64,000 nucleotides of DNA from Pirellulaceae bacterium. GTDB lineage: Bacteria; Planctomycetota; Planctomycetia; Pirellulales; Pirellulaceae. Under the pieces are notes generated by a model. It did no database searches and had not been told where the DNA came from. It saw only the letters and a list, made by a program, of their open reading frames with translations. Both the position numbers and the translations under genes were made by a program. The stretch is taken from assembly GCA_020852965.1 (NCBI GenBank), contig JADYZV010000099.1:1-64000 (forward strand). The letters are read 5' to 3'. Shown piece by piece: positions 1-8,795 of the stretch (its first letter is position 1; the number at the start of each line of letters is the position of its first letter).

Positions 1-52
1 ACGAGTCCGTTGGAATCCGTATAAGTCAGGGACTCATAACCTCGTCCACTAC
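1..52. repeat. Dispersed palindromic repeat, family A (truncated by window start)
   Basis: The first 8 bases match the end of the left arm of the family A element and bases 29-52 are its right arm (GGACTC, then one mismatch, then AACCTCGTCCACTAC). The complete elements at 17499, 37784, 55278 and 61158 show the same two inverted arms around a short variable loop. It lies just upstream of the isomerase gene. Function unknown; possibly a REP-like element or a bidirectional terminator. Confidence 0.75.
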
Positions 53-75
53 AGCCAACTATAGGAGACACAATC

Positions 76-1086
76 GTGAATACCACACCGATCATCCTCA
101 GCGGTTTTGCCGACGAAGCGGCCAACGAAAAACAGGCAGTTCAGCAGTTTTCCGCGCTGGCGGCCGCCGGTCTGCAATACTATTCGATCCGCTTCATCGA
201 TGTAGGCGATGGGATCAAGAATGCGATGGCCCTATCCAAAGGCGAATTGAAAACAGTTGTCAAACTGCAACAGGAATACGGCTTGAGCGTAGCGTCGATG
301 GGATCGCCGATCGGCAAGGTGCGTTTGTTGGAAGTCGAAGATGGGACGAAAAATAAATTCATCCCGTTCAAAAAATATCTGCAGACCGATGTCAAACACG
401 CTTGCGAAGTCGCCAACGCGGTTGGTACGAAACTCGTGCGTGGATTCTCGTTCTACCATCCGGTGGGAACGCAGCCCGAAGACCATCTCAATCAAGTGGT
501 CGACCAAATCGGACAGATTGCCGACGTGTGCGCCGCCGCAGGGCTCGTATATGGGCTCGAAGTCGAAGCCAATTTGGTGGGGCAAACGGGTAAGATCTTG
601 GCCGAGATCCATCGCAAGGTAAAACGTAGCAATTTGGTACTGATTTTTGATGGCGCCAATTTGGTCTGCCAAGGGATGACGCCCGACGAGGTCTTTGCAG
701 AATACTTGGCGATGAAGCCCGGTTTGGGCTGGGTCCATATCAAGGATTACCGTCGCGGTTCGGCAGCGAATCGCTTGGAGCATATTGATGAAGCGTCGCT
801 AAAGAACTTTGTCCCGGCCGATTTGGGGGACGCGGGGCACGAGTCGATTTTGCGCGATCTGAAAGAAGAACTGCCGAAGATCGACAAACGCATGAAGAAG
901 TTTGGTGCGCCCGGCGTGGTCTTCGATCTCGAACCCCACGTCAAAGGTGGCGGCCAGTTTGGTGGCTTCAGCGGACCCGACGGTTTTGGCGTTGCCCTGC
1001 GTGGACTGTGCCGAGTTCTCGACTACGTTGGCATCGACTATCACTTGACCGACTTCGAAGATATTCTGCAAAGACGTGGCGGCTGA
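76..1086 (+). CDS. Sugar phosphate isomerase/epimerase (xylose isomerase-like TIM barrel)
   Basis: The 336-residue product looks like the AP endonuclease 2/xylose isomerase-like TIM-barrel family, which includes sugar and inositol isomerases and epimerases. Supporting stretches are the N-terminal strand ILSGFADEAA, a central GLEVEAN segment, LVLIFDGANLV and WVHIKDYR; in this family such Glu/Asp/His residues bind a divalent metal. The start is GTG, eight bases after an AGGAG-like stretch (ATAGGAGACA). The stop codon overlaps the start of the methyltransferase gene by one base (TGATG), so the two are probably translationally coupled. No signal peptide is visible, so a cytoplasmic enzyme is expected. 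The exact substrate cannot be told from sequence. Confidence 0.8.
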   Translation: MNTTPIILSGFADEAANEKQAVQQFSALAAAGLQYYSIRFIDVGDGIKNAMALSKGELKTVVKLQQEYGLSVASMGSPIGKVRLLEVEDGTKNKFIPFKKYLQTDVKHACEVANAVGTKLVRGFSFYHPVGTQPEDHLNQVVDQIGQIADVCAAAGLVYGLEVEANLVGQTGKILAEIHRKVKRSNLVLIFDGANLVCQGMTPDEVFAEYLAMKPGLGWVHIKDYRRGSAANRLEHIDEASLKNFVPADLGDAGHESILRDLKEELPKIDKRMKKFGAPGVVFDLEPHVKGGGQFGGFSGPDGFGVALRGLCRVLDYVGIDYHLTDFEDILQRRGG

Positions 1087-1763
1087 TGTCGCCGGAGTGG
1101 TTGCATCTGAAGGTGCGCATCGAGCAGTTCGTAACGCTCCGGAGCGAACCACTCGAACTGGGCGGACAACGGCTCGATTGGTATCGCGTGACCGATGGCG
1201 AGCGGCTGCTCAGCAGCGCAGTACAGGGCACTCATTCGGCAGAAGAGCTCGATCCCTTTTGGGCTGCGACCTGGCGCGCGGCCGTAGGGCTCGATCGCTT
1301 TATGTCGCGATATGAATTGCGCGACGTGCGCGTTTTAGAGTTGGGATGCGGGTCGGGACAAGCCGGAGTGGGGGCGGCCTTGCGGGGCGCTCGAGTGACG
1401 CTAACCGACGCGGTGGGGATCGCGCTCTTGGTCGCTCGCTTGAATGCGTGGCCCGTGAAAGAGCGAGTCCAGATCAGGCGGCTCAAGTGGGACTCAGCCA
1501 CCTTGATTGAGCCGCGTTTCCCACACATTATCGGTTCCGATTTGGTATACGATCCGAGTCACTTTCCGCTGCTTGAACGCTGTGCGCGATTGCACTTGTC
1601 GCCCGGTGGGCGACTGTTACTAAGTGAGCCTCATCGTCATACGGGTGATCACTTTGCGCGATGGATCGCGCAGGCTGGTTGGCAAACGATCGAGCACGAC
1701 GTCGACTTGGCCGACGGGCGTATACCTATCCGTGTGTTTGAATGTGAACTCTTGCAAACTTAA
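1086..1763 (+). CDS. SAM-dependent methyltransferase (METTL21/Methyltransf_16-like)
   Basis: Predicted class I methyltransferase of 225 residues. The SAM-binding motif I is VLELGCGSGQAG, followed by the acidic strand end VTLTDAV and the motif-IV-like IIGSDLVYDPSHF, which resembles the DxxY region of the lysine methyltransferase group METTL21/Methyltransf_16. The reading frame is open further upstream, but the ATG at 1086 overlaps the stop codon of the isomerase and gives the expected family length, so it is preferred. Substrate unknown; a protein lysine is the best guess by family. No functional link with the preceding isomerase is evident beyond coupling. Confidence 0.75.
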   Translation: MSPEWLHLKVRIEQFVTLRSEPLELGGQRLDWYRVTDGERLLSSAVQGTHSAEELDPFWAATWRAAVGLDRFMSRYELRDVRVLELGCGSGQAGVGAALRGARVTLTDAVGIALLVARLNAWPVKERVQIRRLKWDSATLIEPRFPHIIGSDLVYDPSHFPLLERCARLHLSPGGRLLLSEPHRHTGDHFARWIAQAGWQTIEHDVDLADGRIPIRVFECELLQT

Positions 1764-1809
1764 ACTCAGTCTTAGTTCTAAATTGTTCAATACAGACAAT
1801 AACCCTGCA

Positions 1810-2787
1810 TTAGCCGTGATGCGTCTTCAACCAATCCCATATTTCGGCTAGCGCCGCATCGGACACCTGAGGTTGATATCCCAATGCGAGTTGGGCCTTG
1901 CTGGAGTCGTAGTAGTGGTTGAGGATGCCCATGCCAATTGACGCACCGTTGACATCACCTTCGGGGATCGGAAGCCAGCGATGGAAGAGGTCGATAGCCG
2001 CCCCGGCCCAAGTGATTCGCTTGCCCAACATAGCCACATGCTTGGGGCGACCGGCAATGCGCAACATGCGCTTCCACAATTCTCGATAGCTGACATTTTC
2101 TCCTGCCAAGATATAGTTTTGCCCTGCCTCACCTAGCTCGATTGCGTCGATGCACGCCTTGGCTACTTGGCGAGCATCGCTCAAGCTGCAGCCACCGCAG
2201 GGGGCCACAATGACTGGTGCCTTGGCCACTTGTAGAAACATGCGACCGCTCGACGGCTTCCAGTCGTAGGGGCCGAGCATGAAGCCGGGGTTGAGAATGA
2301 CCGCATCGAGGCCCCGTTGCGCACACGCCTCGCGCACCAATTGTTCGGCTTCGGTCTTGCTGACGACATACGCACAGGGCACGTTGGCCACACCCCCTTC
2401 GCCGCTTTCGTCGATCGGTTGGTCCAGAGCGCGGGCGGTGGGTAGGGTGTCAACGGTCGAGACATGAATCAAGCGGCACTGATGACGCAGACAGGCCTCG
2501 ACGATCGCGCGAGTTCCTTCGACATTCACCTGTCGCGATTCGTCAAGTTTCTGCCAACCGAGATGAATCATAGCCGCACAATGAATCACGGCTCTACAGC
2601 CAGCGATGGCAGCCTCGAGCACTTGAGGCTGACTCACATCTCCATCGACGATGTCGACGGTGAGGCCATCGAACGGCTTGCGTGACGAGCCGCGTCGACA
2701 AAGCACGCGCGTCTCCAGGTTGCGCTGGCACAGTTCGCGTACGACACAATTGCCCAGCAGCCCCGTGCCGCCAGTGACGAAGATCAT
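1810..2787 (-). CDS. NAD(P)-dependent epimerase/dehydratase (extended SDR)
   Basis: An extended short-chain dehydrogenase of 325 residues. The Rossmann motif TGGTGLLG starts at residue 5 and the catalytic YVVSK (YxxxK) follows near residue 140, preceded by the serine-containing IHVSTVDT. The pattern resembles dihydroflavonol-4-reductase-like or hopanoid-associated sugar epimerases (HpnA-like), which act on NAD(P)-linked alcohol or ketone substrates. It begins with ATG at the very start of the Rossmann fold. It is the last gene of a minus-strand run behind the POT transporter and a doubtful small ORF. Substrate cannot be assigned. Confidence 0.8.
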   Translation of the reverse strand: MIFVTGGTGLLGNCVVRELCQRNLETRVLCRRGSSRKPFDGLTVDIVDGDVSQPQVLEAAIAGCRAVIHCAAMIHLGWQKLDESRQVNVEGTRAIVEACLRHQCRLIHVSTVDTLPTARALDQPIDESGEGGVANVPCAYVVSKTEAEQLVREACAQRGLDAVILNPGFMLGPYDWKPSSGRMFLQVAKAPVIVAPCGGCSLSDARQVAKACIDAIELGEAGQNYILAGENVSYRELWKRMLRIAGRPKHVAMLGKRITWAGAAIDLFHRWLPIPEGDVNGASIGMGILNHYYDSSKAQLALGYQPQVSDAALAEIWDWLKTHHG

Positions 2788-2818
2788 GTTGGATACTTCC
2801 TGATTGTTTCCAATAGCG

Positions 2819-3094
2819 TTAGCCTGAGCTGCCCAAAATGTGGTAAGCAGCCGCAGGTGAGATTATCAGTTGGCAGCCGCAGGTGCCGTCGCCTGCGCAG
2901 GCCGCGACAGTGGGTTGGCATACGCGGTGGTCGCCCGAGCCGCACCCGTTGACCAGCTCGCCTTGCACATCAGCGGCCTGCTCCGCCTCGGTGTTAAACG
3001 ATTCCTCCGAGTCGATGTATATAGTTTGACTCGATCGGCACTCCTCAATGATCACAAGCCGATTGTCTGCATCAAACGGCTGATACTCATTCAT
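2819..3094 (-). CDS. Possible small hypothetical protein
   Basis: A 91-codon frame between two minus-strand genes, with 39 bases to the transporter stop and 31 bases to the epimerase start, spacing that would suit an operon member. The first 50 residues are acidic and protein-like (for example LVIIEECRSSQTIYIDSEE). The C-terminal part is Cys/Ala/Gly-rich and is encoded partly by a direct repeat (GGCAGCCGCAGGTG at 2872 and a near copy at 2850). No ribosome-binding site or domain is visible. It could equally be spacer. Confidence 0.3.
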   Translation of the reverse strand: MNEYQPFDADNRLVIIEECRSSQTIYIDSEESFNTEAEQAADVQGELVNGCGSGDHRVCQPTVAACAGDGTCGCQLIISPAAAYHILGSSG

Positions 3095-3133
3095 CGAGCG
3101 ATGCTAATTCTCGAATTAAGCTGTGACCAAGCA

Positions 3134-4909
3134 CTACTCAATTCCGTGCATCTTGCGTTTCATCCAGCCATTCATACCGCATAGGACCAGTCCAGCCGTG
3201 ATGGGTATTGCAGTATAGATTAGGAAGAATGTTGCCAATCCGTATTTCTCGGAGATTAGGTCAATATAGCTGCCTGTCCAGCCCGCCAGGTAGTTGGCCA
3301 CGGCTGTCGCCAGAAACCAAACTCCAAACATGAGCCCAACGAATTTGACTGGGGCCAACTTGCTGACATACGACAAGCCGACCGGGGAGACGCACAATTC
3401 GCCCATGGTATGGAACCAGTAGGCAATCACTAGCCACCATATACTAACCATCGCCGTTCGATCGCCTTGGCCAATGCTCATACTTCCCAGAGCCAACACG
3501 CCAAACCCGAGTCCCAGCAGAATCAATCCCAGGCCGAACTTGATCGGTGCCGAGGGATTGACGCGGCTTTCCCACAAGCGACTAAAGAGAGGTGCAAAGG
3601 AAACAATAAAGAACGAATTCAAGATCTGGAACCAAGAGGCAGGGATCTCCGTCTCGTTCTGTTTTTCTCCCTCGACCGTGGCGGCGAACTCTCCTTCGAA
3701 CTCGTCAGCCTGTTCCTGCGTGATGATCTTCAGCTTTCCCGCACCACCCTTGCGTTCCATATCGATCAAGTACAGGGATTGTCCGATTTCGAGCGGAGCG
3801 TCGTGTTGCAAGGTCGCTCGCATAACCTCTCCTGACTCGCCGCCGGCAAAGCTGACTTCGATGGCCCGCATTTGAAACTCCTTGGACAACATCCACAGGG
3901 CGATACCCCACACAATCACAAAGCTGGTCATAATCACCAAATTGGAAATGGGAATGGATTTGAACGAGACGCGTACCAATTGAGCTAGCACGTACGTTAC
4001 GACCGCCAAGGGGACGATGGTCAGTGCCGTATTGGTCCAAAAGAACATGCTGGCGTAAATGCCGCTCATGGTCCGTCCCGTGTAGTCCTTGGCAAAAATG
4101 GTCATCGAGCCCCCAGCTTGCTCGAAGGCCATCCAAAAGAAAATGGTGAAGAATGACAACACACCGATAACTATTAGGCGATCGCGCACGACGATCGGGT
4201 CTTGCTTTTCTTCCTCATTCGCTCCCTCATCGGCTTGACTGAGCGCCTTAGCTCGCGTGCCGTGTTCACCAAGAATTGATTGCCCGAGGTAGAACATCAC
4301 CATCCCGAGCAACATAAATACACCAGCCAGACCAAAACCAAAACTCCAGCCGACTTTTTCTCCGACATAGCCGCAGAGCATGATGCCTAGAAAGGCCCCC
4401 GAGTTGACTCCCATGTAGAAGATGGTGTACGCGGCGTCTTTTTTCTTATCGGCATGATCGGCATAGAGTTGTCCGACGATGCTCGAAATGTTGGGTTTGA
4501 AAAATCCGTTTCCTACGATCAACAGTGCCAAACCGCTGTAGAATGCGAACTTGGTCTCGAGCGCCATCGACGCATGGCCACAGGTCATCAGCAGCGCCCC
4601 AAACAGCACCGCGATTCGGTGTCCCGTCAGTTTGTCGGCCACGATGCCACCCAAGATCGGAGTTAGATAGACCAAGCCGGTGTAGAGTCCGTATAGCCAC
4701 AACGCCTCGTCGCGCGACCATCCCCAGCCTCCACCGGCGATCTCGCTGACCAAGAACAACACCAACAGCGCTCGCATGCCGTAGTAGCTGAATCGCTCCC
4801 ACATCTCGGTAAAAAACAACAAGAACAACCCCGCTTGGTGCCCGAAAATCAACGGCAATCCATGGCTCGGATTGGCTCCGCTGCCTGCGGTAGGGTGATT
4901 CGACTGCAT
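3134..4909 (-). CDS. POT family proton-dependent peptide transporter
   Basis: A major-facilitator protein of the proton-dependent oligopeptide transporter (POT/PTR2) family, expected in the inner membrane importing di- and tripeptides with protons. The ExxER-type signature TEMWERFSYYGMRALL is present near residue 35, followed by many hydrophobic helices. At 591 residues it is about 100 longer than typical bacterial POTs; a hydrophilic stretch at roughly residues 345-423 lies between transmembrane segments. The frame extends to a TTG four codons upstream, but the ATG at 4909 has a GGAG seven bases before it and is chosen. Confidence 0.9.
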   Translation of the reverse strand: MQSNHPTAGSGANPSHGLPLIFGHQAGLFLLFFTEMWERFSYYGMRALLVLFLVSEIAGGGWGWSRDEALWLYGLYTGLVYLTPILGGIVADKLTGHRIAVLFGALLMTCGHASMALETKFAFYSGLALLIVGNGFFKPNISSIVGQLYADHADKKKDAAYTIFYMGVNSGAFLGIMLCGYVGEKVGWSFGFGLAGVFMLLGMVMFYLGQSILGEHGTRAKALSQADEGANEEEKQDPIVVRDRLIVIGVLSFFTIFFWMAFEQAGGSMTIFAKDYTGRTMSGIYASMFFWTNTALTIVPLAVVTYVLAQLVRVSFKSIPISNLVIMTSFVIVWGIALWMLSKEFQMRAIEVSFAGGESGEVMRATLQHDAPLEIGQSLYLIDMERKGGAGKLKIITQEQADEFEGEFAATVEGEKQNETEIPASWFQILNSFFIVSFAPLFSRLWESRVNPSAPIKFGLGLILLGLGFGVLALGSMSIGQGDRTAMVSIWWLVIAYWFHTMGELCVSPVGLSYVSKLAPVKFVGLMFGVWFLATAVANYLAGWTGSYIDLISEKYGLATFFLIYTAIPITAGLVLCGMNGWMKRKMHGIE

Positions 4910-5312
4910 TGTGCGCTCCAAGACGATGGCTTCAGGGGGATAAATTTCCCTCCCGTTGCGGTCGGGGTTCGCAATCGGCAGGAGAAATCAATGGCGACAG
5001 ATTAACTCCCCAGCCGATCCAAGGAAACCCCGACTGGCTACTCAAACCCTACAAACCGATACGGCGAGATTCAAAGTCAATTGGAAAGATCTGTGCTATC
5101 GCGGCGAATACAAGGTAGGATGCCAGGCATCGCTCAGACGTCGCTGTTGGATTTCGACTGTGGCATAGGCTTCCTGATTGTGGTTTCCGTGGCATAGGCT
5201 TCCTGATTGTGGTTTCTTGAACACAAGCTGGAAGCTTCTGCCACTTTTTTCCCGTGCGACCCCGAGGCGGCGATCACTGCGAAACGTTAGAACATTGAAA
5301 GTGAGTACGGAT
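4910..5312. other. Gene-free spacer between divergent genes
   Basis: This 403-base stretch separates the minus-strand peptide transporter from a plus-strand secreted protein and must hold both promoters. The only distinct structure seen is the tandem duplication at 5160-5216. The frame of the downstream gene is open back to 5178, across that duplication, but codons there look non-coding. Confidence 0.6.
5160..5216. repeat. Tandem duplication, period 29
   Basis: Two perfect 28-base copies beginning GTGGCATAGGCTTCCTGATT at 5160 and 5189, separated by one base. It lies in the spacer ahead of the secreted protein gene. A recent duplication is the simplest reading. Confidence 0.85.
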
Positions 5313-7145
5313 ATGTTGCAACAACTATCGACAGAACGGATGGGACTGAGCACAAGGATTGGGCTATTCTGCGGGCTCATGCTAAGCTGCGGCCTACTTC
5401 GAGCCGACGACGGCGTACAACAAGACCGGTCGGCACCGGAACTGCTGCCCGAGAGCGTGGTGGCGGTGGCTGAAATCCCCAAGCTCGGTGCGATTGCAGA
5501 CACGCTCTGGGACCATCCCCTGAGACAGCGACTGCTGGAACTACCTGTATACAAGGCCACGCTGCAATCGAAGGACTTCAAGCAGTTTCAGCAGGGGGTC
5601 AATGCGTTCGAGTCGGCGATGGGAGAGCCGTGGCTGCCTGCCCTAACGAGATTGACCGACGGCGGAGTTACGCTTGCGCTAAGTGTCAGCCAGGGGCCGG
5701 GCATCACGGTACTGATTCGCTCCTCGGACCAGAACGCCTTGGAGAAATTTCGAGATTTTATCTTGGCGATACGCTTACTCTCGGGCAAGGGCAAACTGGT
5801 TCAACAAGCCGAATATCGCGGGCTGACGGCACACGCCCTAAACGACGACGCCAAGATGGTCTTGCTGGATCACTACCTGTTACTGACCAATCAGTCCGAG
5901 CTGGGCAAAGCGATCGTCGATCGCTATTTGGACCCTGGGCAATCCACGCTACAAACCAACGAACGCTATCAACAAACACTGGCCATGCGCAATTCTACTC
6001 ACCCTGCTTTAGCCGGAGAGGAGTCGCCTCGCGTGGCCACAGCGTTTCTCGATTTACAATCACTGCGGCAAGCGGGAGTTGCCAAGGAGGTCTATCACGA
6101 GCGCAGCGGTAACTATTTCGGTGAATTGCTATTGGGTGGACTGCTTACAACCGTGCGGCATGCCCCCTGTGCCGACGTGCAATTGCAACTTTCGAGTTCA
6201 GCCGTCGGTTTGCACTTGGCGACTGAGCACCAGCGTGGCTGGGAGCCGCCACGAGAATACACGTTTGGCGCGCCCGAGCTCGGCGTCGCACCTCCACTAT
6301 TAACCATTCCCAATCGATTGTTTGCTTTGTCGGCGCACCGCGACTTGTCGCAGATGTGGTTGCGAGCAGGCGAGCTACTAACCGAAAACGCGGAAGAGCA
6401 ATTGGCCCAAGCCGACACGCAGTTGGTAACCCTGCTTTCCGGCCACGATTTTGGAGAAGACATTTTGGGATCGTTCGGTAGCGATGTCCGCATCGTGGCC
6501 CAGGTTCAAGACTTTGCGGATAGACTTCCGCGTCCAGCGATCCAGCTTCCCAGTTTTGCTTTCGAATTTCAGATGAAGGATGCCAGTGAGTCCCAAACCG
6601 AATTGCGGCGGATATTCCAAAGCTTCATCGGTTTTATCAATGTCACTGGAGCCACCAACGGCATGCCACCCTTCGACCTGGGGATGGAAGCTGCCGATGG
6701 CGCTCAGTACTACACGGCGACGTACGTTCCCAATCGCGACCAGCAGAAGAACGCTGCTGCACCGATCAATTTCAACTTCTCACCCACGATCGCCTTTGTC
6801 AACGATCGGTTCATTGTGTCGAGTACAACTGCGCTGGCTCGCGAACTAGTGCAAAGCCCAACCAAGATCGAATCGCAACCTGCCGGTGAGGAAACAGAAC
6901 CTGCAACTCATCCAGTTAACACAAGCGCGGTGCTCGATGCTGAACCGCTGCGATCAATTTTGCAATTAAATAAGTCTCATTTGATCGCCAATAACATGTT
7001 AGAACAGGGGCATACGCAAGAGGAAGCGGCAGCGGAAATCGGTCTATTGCTTGAATTAGTCGAGTACCTGCGGCAAGCCGACCTGAGACTGGACTTTAAC
7101 GATGGTCGCATGGAGTTTGATTTTGAATTGAAGCTGGCTAAGTAG
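5313..7145 (+). CDS. Secreted hypothetical protein (610 residues)
   Basis: Not recognised with certainty. From the ATG at 5313 the protein has a signal-peptide-like start: a short polar n-region, the hydrophobic IGLFCGLMLSCGLL and cleavage near LRADD. The body has features reminiscent of planctomycete DUF3352-like periplasmic proteins: LPESVVAVAEIPKLG near the mature N-terminus, repeated beta-rich segments, FIVSSTTALARELV, and a final LRLDFNDGRMEFDFEL. A GTG at 5301 and an ATG at 5340 are alternative starts. The frame is open upstream to 5178, but that part encodes a tandem duplication and no plausible protein. Probably exported; role unknown. Confidence 0.75.
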   Translation: MLQQLSTERMGLSTRIGLFCGLMLSCGLLRADDGVQQDRSAPELLPESVVAVAEIPKLGAIADTLWDHPLRQRLLELPVYKATLQSKDFKQFQQGVNAFESAMGEPWLPALTRLTDGGVTLALSVSQGPGITVLIRSSDQNALEKFRDFILAIRLLSGKGKLVQQAEYRGLTAHALNDDAKMVLLDHYLLLTNQSELGKAIVDRYLDPGQSTLQTNERYQQTLAMRNSTHPALAGEESPRVATAFLDLQSLRQAGVAKEVYHERSGNYFGELLLGGLLTTVRHAPCADVQLQLSSSAVGLHLATEHQRGWEPPREYTFGAPELGVAPPLLTIPNRLFALSAHRDLSQMWLRAGELLTENAEEQLAQADTQLVTLLSGHDFGEDILGSFGSDVRIVAQVQDFADRLPRPAIQLPSFAFEFQMKDASESQTELRRIFQSFIGFINVTGATNGMPPFDLGMEAADGAQYYTATYVPNRDQQKNAAAPINFNFSPTIAFVNDRFIVSSTTALARELVQSPTKIESQPAGEETEPATHPVNTSAVLDAEPLRSILQLNKSHLIANNMLEQGHTQEEAAAEIGLLLELVEYLRQADLRLDFNDGRMEFDFELKLAK

Positions 7146-7317
7146 GTCGAGGTAACCGTTTGCATCCAGTTCAATTTGCTTTTCTTCCGCCCCTCGCCGG
7201 CTTACCGGCAGGGGTCAAAGTCCAAACGCGGGAGAGCTAACCTCCTGCTTGGGCAAATCAACGGTGAAGGTATCGCGGGTGCCAGGTTTTCTATTCCTAA
7301 AACTTCTGCTCCTGCCA

Positions 7318-7412
<95 letters not shown>

Positions 7413-7436
7413 CGACAAACGAATAAGGTTTTCAAT

Positions 7437-8795
7437 ATGCACGACATAGACCCCAATTGGGCTTGGCAAGTCTTCGAGCCGACAGCGGAACGCCCATGGG
7501 ACCGCGCGTTGGCTGCCCACCTGTTCCGCCGCGCGGGCTTCGCTGCCGATCCAACGACGCTCGACGCGGCCCTGACTCAATCGCCGACCACTGTCATTGA
7601 AGAGCTTTTGAGAGCCAACGTCGAACCGAGCCAATTTCGCACTACCGCAGACCAATTGGCAGAAACCGTTTTAGCTGGTGGCGAGGCTAAGCGATTATCT
7701 GCTGCGTGGGTCTATCGACTAGTGAACGCTCCCAGCCAGTTGCTGGAAAAGATGACGCTGTTTTGGCACGGGCACTTTGCCACGGGAGCCGAGAAAGTTA
7801 CTGACGCGAGGTTGATGTGGCAACAGAATCAATTGTTACGGCAATATGCCCTGGGGAACTTTCCCGCTCTGGTGCATGGTATCTCGCAAGACCCTGCGAT
7901 GCTGATCTACCTCGACTCGGTGGCCAATCGCAAGGCGCATCCCAACGAGAATTTTGCTCGTGAATTAATGGAACTCTTCTGCCTTGGCGAAGGAAACTAT
8001 AGCGAGAGAGATGTGCAAGAATTGGCGCGCTGCTTTACCGGTTGGGAAATCAAGAACAAGCAGTTTCGCAAAAACAAGTACCAACAAGACACCGGTGAAA
8101 AGACCGTGCTGGGACAGAGCGGCGCATTCGATGGCGAAGAGGGTGTGCGTTGCGTATTGGAGCAACCGAGCGTCGAGAGGTTCTTGGCGTCGAAGTGGTA
8201 TCGCTTCTTCATCGCCGATGAGCCTGCTCCATCGGCTGAACTGCTGCAGCCATTGGCGGATGAATTTCGCAAGCATGATTTGCAAGTCGCCCCGGCACTG
8301 CAGTTCCTACTTCAGAGCAATCTTTTCTTCTCATCCCACGCGATCGGTCGGCATATCAAATCACCCGTTGAATTTATCGTCGGCATGTTGCGTGGCTTGC
8401 AGGCGACCGCCAGCGCAGACCTAATCTCCAAAGGGCTGATTCGCCTGGGACAGGGGCTGTTTTACCCGCCGAACGTCAAGGGCTGGGATGGCGGGCGAAC
8501 CTGGATCAACTCGTCGACCCTGCTGGGGCGATCCAATCTGCTGGCTGACTTGCTCGCCCACGAATCGACCAGATTTGCTGGTGATAGCTTGTCCGCATAC
8601 TTGAAAGAACTAGGAATCGATGGGCCGCAGCAAGCCATCGAGCACTACGAGAGCACACTGTTGGCAGCCCGACTGAGCGATGAAATGCGTGGTGAACTGT
8701 GTCGCGCATTTCCAAAAGCCGCCGGTGGCGATGAGCCGGCCGCGCGTGAATTGCTTCACGCAGTACTTTCCCTTCCCCTCAGCCAGCTTGGCTAA
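7437..8795 (+). CDS. DUF1800 family protein
   Basis: A 452-residue DUF1800 protein. Recognisable parts are AAHLFRRAGFAA near the N-terminus, KMTLFWHGHFATG, NENFARELMELFCLG with YSERDVQELARCFTGW, and FYPPNVKGWDGGRTWINSSTL near the C-terminus. The family is abundant in planctomycetes, nearly always paired with DUF1501, and its biochemical role is not established. ATG 7437 is chosen because AAGG lies upstream at proper distance and because the longer frame runs through a tandem repeat. Its stop codon overlaps the start of the DUF1501 gene (TAATG), so both are translated from one message. Confidence 0.9.
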   Translation: MHDIDPNWAWQVFEPTAERPWDRALAAHLFRRAGFAADPTTLDAALTQSPTTVIEELLRANVEPSQFRTTADQLAETVLAGGEAKRLSAAWVYRLVNAPSQLLEKMTLFWHGHFATGAEKVTDARLMWQQNQLLRQYALGNFPALVHGISQDPAMLIYLDSVANRKAHPNENFARELMELFCLGEGNYSERDVQELARCFTGWEIKNKQFRKNKYQQDTGEKTVLGQSGAFDGEEGVRCVLEQPSVERFLASKWYRFFIADEPAPSAELLQPLADEFRKHDLQVAPALQFLLQSNLFFSSHAIGRHIKSPVEFIVGMLRGLQATASADLISKGLIRLGQGLFYPPNVKGWDGGRTWINSSTLLGRSNLLADLLAHESTRFAGDSLSAYLKELGIDGPQQAIEHYESTLLAARLSDEMRGELCRAFPKAAGGDEPAARELLHAVLSLPLSQLG

